Source: JANYHH01 sp965249745 (lineage in GTDB: Bacteria; Deinococcota; Deinococci; Deinococcales; JAAFIG01). Taken from it: DNA of 64,000 nt. How positions within the stretch are numbered: position 1 is the stretch's first letter; each line of letters opens with the position of its first letter. The notes beneath the pieces were generated by a model that worked only from the letters and a program-made list of their open reading frames with translations, was not told the origin of the DNA and searched no databases. This document shows, in pieces, positions 28,141 through 36,043 of the stretch. The stretch covers positions 372,001 through 436,000 of the forward strand of contig OZ252252.1 in the NCBI GenBank assembly GCA_965249745.1. The letters are read 5' to 3'. The translations under genes were made by a program, and so were the position numbers.

Positions 28141-28169
28141 AATATAGCATCCAAGTACAGGCTTGTCAA
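28141..28169 (-). promoter_or_regulatory. Strong sigma-70-type promoter for tRNA-Thr/tuf
   Basis: TTGACA, 17-bp spacer, TATATT on the minus strand, about 40 bp before tRNA-Thr. The best -35/-10 match in the window. Confidence 0.88.
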
Positions 28170-28420
28170 AAACCCTAAGCACGATCACGTACCCGTCTCG
28201 AGGCTGTTTGCAAAGCCTTATTGGGCAACCGTTGTCTCCAGCTGATTAGGCCATCCGCCGCTGCCAACGATCACGTCGCACACGAACTTATAGCATCCCT
28301 GCCAGAGGCGGGAGGACGCCTGAGGATGGGATAGCAATTGACCCCACCAACGGTATTGAATGATCTTCCAGCACCTCGAGTCTCAAGACTTTCCATTTTC
28401 CACTAACAGCCAGACTCGTA

Positions 28421-29632
28421 CTACTCGAGGCGTAAAGTGATCGCCTTCAAGTATTCGGCTTGCACGAACGTAGCGCGGTGATCTGGCGCGTGGTGCGAGG
28501 TGCGGAGTTCCTGCCACGTGCGCCCAGAGGCATCGGCGGCGTCCCTGACGGCTGTGAAGAACTCGTCGCTGCTGACGTGCGCCGAACACGACGCCGAAAC
28601 TAATACCCCATCCGGCTCGAGGAGGCGAATCGCGTCCAAAGCCAAACGCCCGTAGGCTCGGATGGCCTGGTCGCGCTCCGATTCGCGCTTGGCGAGCGAG
28701 GGCGGGTCCAACACAATCAGATCGAAACGGCGATCTCGAGCGGTCGAAGAGAGCCAGTCGAACACGTCAGCCTGGACGGTCTCGTGCAGGCAGGCTGGTA
28801 TGAAAGTTTGATCGGCGTTCAGCGCGAAATTACGCTTTGCGCTCTCCAGCGCGTGCGCACTGATGTCCACGCTGACGACCGACTTCGCGCCACCTCGAGC
28901 GGCGTACAGCGAAAACCCACCGCTGAAGCTAAAAGCGTTCAGCACGCGCCGCCCGGCGGAGAGACCTTCCACCCAGCGCCGGTTCTCGCGCTGATCCAGG
29001 AAGAACCCGGTCTTCTGCCCGCGAATCACATCCGCTTCAAATCGCAAACCCGACTCGAGGAAGATCACCGGATCGTCAGTCTCAGCGCCCCGCAGCACGT
29101 CGCCGTCCCTGAGGTCAAACTGGGCTTGCGCGATTGCTTGAATGTTGCGACTCAGGCGCAGCACGAACCGCGAACTGGGAAACCGCGCCGTGAACACCCG
29201 CAGCAGCGTCTCGAGGTGCGCGAACCAGGCGGCGGTATAGATTTTCACGACCGCAGTGTCCGCGTACCGATCCATCACCAGCCCCGGCCAGCCGTCACTC
29301 TCGCCGTTAATGAGGCGGTAACCGTTCGTGCGGGCATCAAACAACCCCGCCCGGCGCTCAGTCGTCCGCTCGAGATGCTGCGCCCACCAGGTTTCGTCCA
29401 CGGTCTGCGGTTTGCCCGCGTGCAAGACGCGCAACCGCAGCGGTGAACTGGGATCGTACAGACCGACCGCCAGAAACTTGTCGCTCCGGTCGAACACGAC
29501 CGCCAACTCGCCCAGCTCGCCCTCACGGTTTTGTGACAGCACGCTGTCCGAGTACACCCACGGATGACCGCCGCGCACGTAAGACTCGGCGGCTTTCGTG
29601 ATCCGCAGGCGCAGCCGCGCCGCGCCTGCCAT
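28421..29632 (-). CDS. Class I SAM-dependent 23S rRNA methyltransferase (RlmI/RlmK-like)
   Basis: 403 aa. An N-terminal PUA domain (RLRITKAAESYVRGGHPWVYSDSV) precedes an EEHEE-type linker and a Rossmann methyltransferase: GQKTGFFLDQRENR, VLNAFSFSGGFSLYAARGGA (SAM loop) and DLIVLDPPSLAK. SCSAHVSSDEF near the end carries the catalytic-region cysteine typical of RlmI, which makes m5C in 23S rRNA. Its ATG overlaps the stop of a 12-codon upstream ORF (TGATG). Confidence 0.9.
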   Translation of the reverse strand: MAGAARLRLRITKAAESYVRGGHPWVYSDSVLSQNREGELGELAVVFDRSDKFLAVGLYDPSSPLRLRVLHAGKPQTVDETWWAQHLERTTERRAGLFDARTNGYRLINGESDGWPGLVMDRYADTAVVKIYTAAWFAHLETLLRVFTARFPSSRFVLRLSRNIQAIAQAQFDLRDGDVLRGAETDDPVIFLESGLRFEADVIRGQKTGFFLDQRENRRWVEGLSAGRRVLNAFSFSGGFSLYAARGGAKSVVSVDISAHALESAKRNFALNADQTFIPACLHETVQADVFDWLSSTARDRRFDLIVLDPPSLAKRESERDQAIRAYGRLALDAIRLLEPDGVLVSASCSAHVSSDEFFTAVRDAADASGRTWQELRTSHHAPDHRATFVQAEYLKAITLRLE

Positions 29633-29670
29633 CAGCGCACCGACTCGAGCGTGAAAAGATGGGTTGCCAT
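29632..29670 (-). CDS. Possible 12-codon leader peptide of the rRNA methyltransferase gene
   Basis: ATG at 29670 encodes MATHLFTLESVR and ends in TGA overlapping the downstream ATG as TGATG. A TAGAAT box (29677-29682) lies six bases before this ATG, the same spacing seen at leaderless genes, so the first translated codon of the transcript would be this mini-ORF. Confidence 0.4.
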   Translation of the reverse strand: MATHLFTLESVR

Positions 29671-29724
29671 GCAGGAATTCTATCGTCTGGAACGCCTCGA
29701 GATGTCACCTCGAGGCTGTGGCTG

Positions 29725-30289
29725 TCAACCCTCGAGAGTGACGTTCGCGTAGATCTGATCCAGGCTCAGTATTGTTTCCAAGCACGGGATTTGAAATTCG
29801 CCCGTGTCTGAAAAGGTCTCGAACGTCCACGCCCCGTTGAGAGGTTTGTACACGATCACGAACCGCTCCGCACAATCGCGTACGCCTCGAGGCTCGGGAG
29901 TCTCGTGTACTCGTCGAGCTTTTTGCCGTGACCTGTGTCGGCTGTGGATTCCGAAGTGATTTCCGCGATGAAGCACGAGTTCTCGAGCAGGTACTCGTCA
30001 GTGCCGGGGTTACACGACACGACGATATCTAGGTATCGGTAACGCGTCCCCCGAATGCGAGTCATGATGTCCGACGCTTAAATTTCGTACCCTCGAGCCA
30101 GAGCCGTGGGGCGTAGCGCAACCAGAATGTCAGTCACGATATGCCGTGTGTGCGCGTCGTCCCAGGTATTGGCAGCCGCGTACCATCCACGTATTCGTGC
30201 CGAATCTCTGAGTGCCGCTCAGACTCGAGGTATTCCTCCACCGTTATGGTTTTGGAAGCCAGTGCTGTCCTGACTAGATCACAGTCCAT
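29725..30289 (-). pseudogene. Decayed Uma2-family (DUF820) nuclease-like gene
   Basis: Reading from ATG 30289, TITVEEYLESERHSEIRHEYVDGT is the Uma2 N-terminus. A one-base loss near HGI shifts the frame, a TAA replaces a Tyr codon after GYEI, and after LPSLEAYAIVR the frame shifts again into RFVIVYKPLNGAWTFETFSD...SLDQIYANVTLEG, the normal C-terminus. At least three lesions are present. Uma2 proteins have a PD-(D/E)XK fold of unclear role and are common in accessory DNA. Confidence 0.85.
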
Positions 30290-30429
30290 TGTTGTCAACA
30301 TCAAGAGCTTCTGGTTTGATCTGTTTGAGTTGTTTGACTCGAGATGAAAATGTTTGGTGAAAACGCTCGAGTTGATCTTTCAACCACGCGAATTGCCGTT
30401 CCCAATCCTCGCGTGAACCCAGCAGCGCG

Positions 30430-31266
30430 TTACCTGTTTAGCTTCCCTAACTGAATCTGCGAGCGTGTTTTTCCCTCAAGCTTTTGCCACAGGAGTGACT
30501 CACCAATTTCGTTTTCAATCAGTGGTTTTGATTCGAACACTTGATCGAAGTAACCTTTGGCGTAATCATCTGTCATCAACAGCCCAACACCAAGACTGTT
30601 GGTCTTCGTATTCACTCGAGCCTCAAGTGTGAAGCCACTTCTACCGATTGACAGGTACATCCAATGTTGTGGCAACGCTACTGGGGGTTTCAGAATAACG
30701 CTGTGTTCTAGCAAGTACTCGCGGAATGCCTGCCAGTACTCAAGCTGCAACTGTTTGGTTTCAGTCAGCGCAATCGGTAGCGGAACCACCCTTTTTGCCC
30801 AATCGTTAGGTTGGCAAACGAGATTGAATTTTGGTGCAACGGCTGACTCACCAATTTTCCAAAGCTCAACCTCGAGACCAAAGAAATGAAAGCCATCAGC
30901 AGTGATACGGTTCAGCCAGTCTAGTGCAGCTCGATGTTCGTCAGTGAAGCGCTGAGCGACCCAGACAATAGTTGCAGCATCCAGTCCAGCCGCATAGGTC
31001 ATCAACTGCCCGAGGTGAGTATGGTCGGTGCGTTCAAGTTGATTTTCAATCAGGACCCAAGCGCTCGAAGCAGTATCTTTGCAGAGGATATCGGCGCGAA
31101 ATGGACCTACACTTTGTTCCTCACCTTGTAACTCTAAATCCAGTCCGATAGCATCACCGAGCAACTCAAGGAATATTTGCGCGAGCCAAGGCGTGAAATC
31201 GGAGGACTCGCCTTTCCAGTATTCACGCAAATCAATCTTCTCGAGTTTTCCGAGCATTAACGTCAT
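30430..31266 (-). CDS. DUF4268 / PD-(D/E)XK-like protein, C-terminus lost by frameshift
   Basis: 278 aa. The N-terminal half has a nuclease-like core (GPFRADILCKD...WVLIENQLERTDHTHLGQLMTYAAG, with D-(x)n-ExQ residues); the second half matches the DUF4268 region (WQAFREYLLEHS...WMYLSIGRSGFTLEARVN). After KLNR a stop occurs, but a shifted frame continues to 30279 with GSREDWERQFAWLKDQLERF, the expected DUF4268 ending. The gene is thus probably disrupted, like the Uma2 gene it runs into. Its ATG overlaps the alaS stop (TAATG). Confidence 0.78.
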   Translation of the reverse strand: MTLMLGKLEKIDLREYWKGESSDFTPWLAQIFLELLGDAIGLDLELQGEEQSVGPFRADILCKDTASSAWVLIENQLERTDHTHLGQLMTYAAGLDAATIVWVAQRFTDEHRAALDWLNRITADGFHFFGLEVELWKIGESAVAPKFNLVCQPNDWAKRVVPLPIALTETKQLQLEYWQAFREYLLEHSVILKPPVALPQHWMYLSIGRSGFTLEARVNTKTNSLGVGLLMTDDYAKGYFDQVFESKPLIENEIGESLLWQKLEGKTRSQIQLGKLNR

Positions 31267-34238
31267 TAAAACGCCCCCTCGAGTGCCTCGAGTGACGCCG
31301 TCACATCCTTCACGCCAGCCTGGGCCATATCCGGTCGCCCGCCGCCCTTGCCGCCGCCCGCCGCCGCGAGCTTCCCGATGAGTTGCCCCGCGTGTGCCCC
31401 TCGAGTCACGGCATCCTTGCTGGCTTTGACGGCCAACCCGCCGTCAGACCCCACGATCACGATGTCCGCGCCCGACTTGTCCATCAGGTCGTCCGCCGCG
31501 CCGCGCAATTCATTGCCGCTGACACCCTCGAGCATCAACCGCGCCACCCTGAACCCACCCAGCTCCATCACGTCCGATTTGGAGCCGCCACTGGTTTGCG
31601 CTTGCACCAGCTTCTGCTTCAAGGCGGCGATTTCCTTGTCCTTCTGCTTGAACTCGTCTTGCAATCGCTCGAGCCGTTCCGGGAGCGAGTCCGGCGTGGT
31701 GTTGAGCGCCCGCGCTGCGGCTTGCGTGTTGTCCAGGCTGTCACGCACGAAGCGCACGGCTTCCTCGCCGCACAGCGCCTCGAGCCGCCGAACGCCCGCC
31801 GCGACGCCCTCTTCGGAGACGATCACGAAGCTACCGATCCGCCCGGTGCTGCTGACGTGCGTGCCGCCGCAGAGTTCCTTGGAACTGACCTCCACGGCGC
31901 TCTCCAAGATTCCAACGCTGCTGATGCTGCCGTCCACCGATACGACGCGCACGGTGTCGCCGTACTTTTCACCGAACAATGCCATCGCGCCGGTTTTGCG
32001 CGCCTCCTCGAGCGGCATGACTTTGTATGTCACGGGGAAATCGGCTTGCACCCAGCGGTTCACCAGCGCCTCAATGTAGCGCAATTCGTCCGGCTTCACC
32101 GCTTCGTTGTGCGTGAAATCGAACCGCAACCGATCCGGCGAGACCAGACTGCCCTTCTGCTGCACGTGCGTCCCAAGGGTCGCCCGGAGCGCCGCCTGTA
32201 ACAGGTGCGTCGCCGTGTGATGCCGTTCCGTCGCCGCACGCACGCCGTACTCCACCTTTGCCTCGAGCGTCATGCCTTCCGTGATTGACCCGCGCAGCAC
32301 CCGCGTTTCCAGCGTGAAGACACCGTTCGCGTTCTTATGCGTGTCGCTGACGACCGCCTTGCCCTGTGCCCACTCGAGCACGCCCTTATCACCGACTTGA
32401 CCGCCGCCCTCCGCGTAGAACGGCGAGGTCTCGAGGACGAGTTGCACGTGATCGCCCTCGTTGGCTTGCGCGACCCGAGAGCCTTCGACGATCAGGGCCA
32501 GCACCTTACTGGAGGCAATCGTTTTTTCATAGCCGACGAAGTTCGTGGCGGGCACGTCGTCGTACAAGTCCTTGCCGCCGCCGAACACGCCGTCTTTCTT
32601 GCCGTACTTGCTGCCCGCTCGAGCCAGGTCTTGCGCTCGCTCGAGGGCTGCTTCAAAGCCAGCTTCATCCACGGTGATGCCGTTCTCTTCAGCGATTTCT
32701 CGAGTCAGATCTAGAGGAAAACCGAAGGTGTCATACAACATAAACGTATCTTCACCATCAAGGAGAACAGTACCGGGCTGGAATAACTCGCCAGTGTTCA
32801 GAATGTTTGGCGGCAAAAACATTGAAGGTATGGTGGCGTTCAATCGCGCAGCCTCTTTGCGAATGGCGGCAGACTTTAACTTGTCTATTTCAGATGGCGC
32901 TTCGAGACTTGGAGATTGGTAATTCCTAGGGTTGAGAAGACCAAGAACATCAAGCCCAGCGTCGAAATAGGCAGCTTCAAAGTGAGAAAAAGATTGAAGC
33001 ACTCCATTTTCAACTCGAGGGTTGCGAAGACTGCTACGAATTAATTCAACAGCTACTTTATTGTTCCCAAGCTCGAGACCATTCTCGAGCGTTCGCAAGA
33101 ACCGTTTCTCTTCTTCCTCAATCTGCTTCATCACGCTGTCCTGCGCGTTCACCAATTCCGGGTACGCCACGCCCAGCGTCTCAACAACAATCGGCACGAG
33201 CTTGTACAGCGTCGGTTCTTTCAATCCCAGCAGGTACGCGTGTCTCGAGGCGCGGCGCATGACTTTTCGGACCACGTACTCGCGTTCAGACGTGCCGAAG
33301 CTCACGCCGTCGGCTAAGGTCATGCTGACCATGCGAATGTGTTCCGCGATGACGCGATGCGACAAGCTACGCATACCTTCGTAAGGCTTGCCGCTCAGTT
33401 CTTCGACCTTGGCGATCAGCGGTTTGAAATCGTCGGTGTCGAACAAATCCTCCACGCCCTGCGAGATGAACGCGGCGCGAATCATGCCTAGACCCGTGTC
33501 TATATTATGGCGACCCAAATCCTCCAAGTGACCCTTGCCATCGGGTCCATCGGTGCGGTTGTAGCCCGGAAAGACCAGGTTCCAGAATTCGAGGAAGCGG
33601 TTGGATTCCGGGTTGGTCGCGTAATCCTCCCAGGTGTCCGATCCGAACGTCTCGCCCCGGTCGTAAAAGATTTCGCTGCACGGCCCACACGGGCCGTTCG
33701 GGCCCTTGCTGGGCGCGTTTTGCGGCCAGAAGTTTTCATCGGCGTCGAAGCGATTGACACGACTCGCCTCGAGACCCACGTCTTTCGTCCAGTACTCGAA
33801 CGCCTCGTTGTCATCCTTGTAAATCGTCACGTAAATGCGGTTCGGGTCGTAGCCCAGCCACTCCGGGCTGGTAATGAACTCCCACGCCCAAGTGATCGCT
33901 TCTCGCTTAAAATACGAATCGAAACTGAAATTTCCCAGCATCTCGAACAGGCTGCAATGCCTCGAGGTGCGCCCGACGTTTTCAATGTCCCCGATACGAA
34001 TGCACTTCTGCGCTGTCACGACGCGTTTCCACTCGCCGTCCACGCCGGAAAACCTGGCGGGTGCACCCACGAACTGCGGTTTGAATTGCGCCATGCCCGC
34101 CACGCTGAACATCAGCGTCGGATCGTCGTAGACCGGAATCGGATGCGAAGGAAAGCGCAGATGGCCCTTGGATTCAAAGAATTTCAGGAACATCTCGCGG
34201 ATTTCAGAGGTTTTCAAGTATCGAGGCTCGAGCATCAT
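31266..34238 (-). CDS. alaS: Alanyl-tRNA synthetase with an internal insertion
   Basis: 990 aa from ATG 34238, against about 880 for the family. Class II catalytic core at the N-terminus (EIREMFLKFFESKGH...), editing domain with HTATHLLQAAL and CGGTHVSSTG (zinc/catalytic residues), and the Gly-rich C-Ala domain at the end. Between LRTLENGLEL and GEDTFMLYDTFGFPLD about 95 extra residues (near 392-487; bases about 32778-33065) interrupt the tRNA-recognition region; this stretch is about 43% GC against 60% around it. TATAAT lies exactly six bases before ATG, so the mRNA is probably leaderless. A longer reading frame to 34403 runs into a MITE-like repeat and is rejected. Confidence 0.96.
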   Translation of the reverse strand: MMLEPRYLKTSEIREMFLKFFESKGHLRFPSHPIPVYDDPTLMFSVAGMAQFKPQFVGAPARFSGVDGEWKRVVTAQKCIRIGDIENVGRTSRHCSLFEMLGNFSFDSYFKREAITWAWEFITSPEWLGYDPNRIYVTIYKDDNEAFEYWTKDVGLEASRVNRFDADENFWPQNAPSKGPNGPCGPCSEIFYDRGETFGSDTWEDYATNPESNRFLEFWNLVFPGYNRTDGPDGKGHLEDLGRHNIDTGLGMIRAAFISQGVEDLFDTDDFKPLIAKVEELSGKPYEGMRSLSHRVIAEHIRMVSMTLADGVSFGTSEREYVVRKVMRRASRHAYLLGLKEPTLYKLVPIVVETLGVAYPELVNAQDSVMKQIEEEEKRFLRTLENGLELGNNKVAVELIRSSLRNPRVENGVLQSFSHFEAAYFDAGLDVLGLLNPRNYQSPSLEAPSEIDKLKSAAIRKEAARLNATIPSMFLPPNILNTGELFQPGTVLLDGEDTFMLYDTFGFPLDLTREIAEENGITVDEAGFEAALERAQDLARAGSKYGKKDGVFGGGKDLYDDVPATNFVGYEKTIASSKVLALIVEGSRVAQANEGDHVQLVLETSPFYAEGGGQVGDKGVLEWAQGKAVVSDTHKNANGVFTLETRVLRGSITEGMTLEAKVEYGVRAATERHHTATHLLQAALRATLGTHVQQKGSLVSPDRLRFDFTHNEAVKPDELRYIEALVNRWVQADFPVTYKVMPLEEARKTGAMALFGEKYGDTVRVVSVDGSISSVGILESAVEVSSKELCGGTHVSSTGRIGSFVIVSEEGVAAGVRRLEALCGEEAVRFVRDSLDNTQAAARALNTTPDSLPERLERLQDEFKQKDKEIAALKQKLVQAQTSGGSKSDVMELGGFRVARLMLEGVSGNELRGAADDLMDKSGADIVIVGSDGGLAVKASKDAVTRGAHAGQLIGKLAAAGGGKGGGRPDMAQAGVKDVTASLEALEGAF

Positions 34239-34244
34239 CGGGGG

Positions 34245-34250
34245 ATTATA
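34245..34250 (-). promoter_or_regulatory. -10 box of alaS (leaderless transcript)
   Basis: Consensus TATAAT on the minus strand, six bases before the alaS ATG; no ribosome-binding site can fit between a start site at +7 and the codon. Confidence 0.7.
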
Positions 34251-34298
34251 CGGACGCACCCGCAGGGCGTACCAGCGCGAGATGACGTATTCCAAACC

Positions 34299-34427
34299 GT
34301 CCTCCCCTGCGAAGTAGGGGAGGTGGCACGAAGTGCCGGAGGGGTCGGCCACAGCGATAACGTTGTGGCCGACCCCTCCGTCTCTCGCTATCGCTCGAGC
34401 CACCTCCCCTGCGAAGTAGGGGAGGAC
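34299..34427. mobile_element. MITE-like palindromic element between moeA and alaS
   Basis: 129 bp. Both ends carry the same 23-bp unit, CCTCCCCT-GCGAAGT-AGGGGAGG, itself an inverted repeat. The middle is a perfect 16-bp stem (GGAGGGGTCGGCCACA and its complement, 34338-34380) and a GGCAC-GAA-GTGCC hairpin lies at 34325. The flanks GT...AC extend the symmetry. No coding capacity. It is inserted just upstream of the alaS -10 box. Confidence 0.75.
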
Positions 34428-34440
34428 AACAGCAAATGGC

Positions 34441-35643
34441 TTACAGCCGGATCACCTCGAGCGTGTCCCCAGCTTTGACTTCCGTGCCAGGTTGCACGAC
34501 CGCCAGCGCGTTGCTTTCCACCAGGGAGCGCAGCACCTGAGAGCTTTGATTGCTGAAACTCGAGGCCTGCCACGTACCATCTTTGTATTCGAGGCGGGCA
34601 CGCCACAAGCCTAATTTCTGCACAGCACTTTTGAAGGGTGTCGCGGCGACCGCTCGCACGGTTTCCTGGGCGGGTTCGGTGATCCCCCAGCGCTGGTACA
34701 GCGCGGCTTTAACGACCACACGGAAAATCACCAGGCTCGAGACGGGATTGCCGGGCAGTCCGAACAGGGTTTGACCGTGGAGCGTCCCGAGGATCGGGGG
34801 GCCGCCGGGTCTGACACGGATGCGCCAGAAGTGAACGCTTCCCTCCTGCTCCAAGAGCATTCGCACGAAGTCCCGCTCGCCCATGCTGACGCCGCCAATC
34901 GTCATCAAGAGGTGCAGATCGCCCGCATTCCGAATCGCGGTTCGTAGCGTATTCAAATCGTCGGGAACTCTGGGTAGGATCGTCGGTTCCGCGCCCATCT
35001 CGAGCAATAATGCTGACAAGCCGTAGCTGCCGGAATTGAAAACCGCTCCGGCGGGCAGGCTCTGCCCAGGCTCCACCACCTCGTCTCCGGTTGAGAGGAT
35101 GCCAATCCTGGGACGCTCAAAGACGGGCAGTTCGGCGTGACCCATCGCGGCGGCCAGGGCGATCTGAGCGCCGCGCAGGACTGTGCCGCGCTTCAGGTAG
35201 ACCCGTCCACGCTCGAGGTCCTGCCCCCGGCGGCGCACCTCTGGCACGGCGGGTTGGTTCAGCAGCACGAATGTTCCGTCTCTGGTCGTGTGTTCGACCA
35301 TCGCAATTCCGGTCGTACCGTCTGGCACGGCGGCTCCGGTGAAGACCTTGACCGCCTGCCCCGCTCCAAGTGTTGCTGCGAAGTGCGCTCCGCCCGCCGC
35401 GACCTCACCTGTCACCTCGAGCCGCACGGGGTTTTGGGCTGAGGCGCTGACCGTATCCTCCAGGTGTACCGCGTAGCCGTCCAGGGCGCTGTCGTCCAAG
35501 TTCGGGTGATCGCACAAGCTCGCCAGGTCAGCCGCCAGCACGCGGTTGAAGGCGAGTGTCAGTCCAACCTGCTCCGTGTTCGGTTCGGGCAGGAGCGCCG
35601 CCAGCATGTCAATCGCTTCACTCAAGGGCACGTCGGTCTTCAT
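34441..35643 (-). CDS. moeA: Molybdopterin molybdenumtransferase MoeA
   Basis: 400 aa, catalyses molybdate insertion into adenylylated molybdopterin. Family motifs: LDDSALDGYAV near 48, FTGAAVPDGT near 101, ILSTGDEVVEPG near 184, TIGGVSMGERDF near 247 and LFGLPGNPVSS near 291. Domain order III/I/II/IV is intact. TAAACT six bases upstream of ATG indicates a leaderless start. No other molybdopterin genes are nearby. Confidence 0.96.
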   Translation of the reverse strand: MKTDVPLSEAIDMLAALLPEPNTEQVGLTLAFNRVLAADLASLCDHPNLDDSALDGYAVHLEDTVSASAQNPVRLEVTGEVAAGGAHFAATLGAGQAVKVFTGAAVPDGTTGIAMVEHTTRDGTFVLLNQPAVPEVRRRGQDLERGRVYLKRGTVLRGAQIALAAAMGHAELPVFERPRIGILSTGDEVVEPGQSLPAGAVFNSGSYGLSALLLEMGAEPTILPRVPDDLNTLRTAIRNAGDLHLLMTIGGVSMGERDFVRMLLEQEGSVHFWRIRVRPGGPPILGTLHGQTLFGLPGNPVSSLVIFRVVVKAALYQRWGITEPAQETVRAVAATPFKSAVQKLGLWRARLEYKDGTWQASSFSNQSSQVLRSLVESNALAVVQPGTEVKAGDTLEVIRL

Positions 35644-35789
35644 GGCAGGAGTTTACGACTGGGCGGAGGCGAGAACACAGCTTCTCGAGCTGGCGCGTGA
35701 TAACTCTGATAGCGTTTCGCTCAAAGAATGATGGTCGGTGCGGCGCACGGGCTATGCCCCTATAAATATTTTTTCTCGAGCCTCAAAGT

Positions 35790-36005
35790 TCATTTGATTT
35801 TGATGTATTGATAGCCGCCCTGCTTGATGTACTCGTCAAAGTACGACCCGTGCGACGAGGCCGCCATCAATTCCTCGTGAACCGAGGTGGGCACGTCGTG
35901 GTACTGGTACACGCCGCCGTGCAGGAATTCGATCTCGAGGGTTTCCGAGGCGGCGTCATACCCAACCGAGCGCAGGTTGGAACTTTGAACCGGAATTCGT
36001 TTCAT
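35790..36005 (-). CDS. KTSC-domain protein
   Basis: 71 aa, single KTSC domain (SSNLRSVGYDAASETLEIEFLHGGVYQYHDVP). These small proteins recur next to lysyl-tRNA synthetases or nucleases; no function is established. Divergent from the CoA-transferase. Confidence 0.85.
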   Translation of the reverse strand: MKRIPVQSSNLRSVGYDAASETLEIEFLHGGVYQYHDVPTSVHEELMAASSHGSYFDEYIKQGGYQYIKIK

Positions 36006-36043
36006 GGTGCCGCTCAGTGTAGCTCGAGTGCGAGAATGATGCT

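Noticed and set aside
32778..33065. Intein in AlaRS
   Set aside because: No Cys/Ser at the start, no His-Asn at the end, too short for even a mini-intein, and no block motifs.
34239..34403. Longer AlaRS N-terminus
   Set aside because: The extra 55 codons run through the MITE-like repeat, and a TATAAT box lies inside them six bases before the accepted ATG.
33507..34478. 323-codon frame opposite alaS
   Set aside because: Antisense of a conserved gene; composition and lack of start signals mark it as a shadow.
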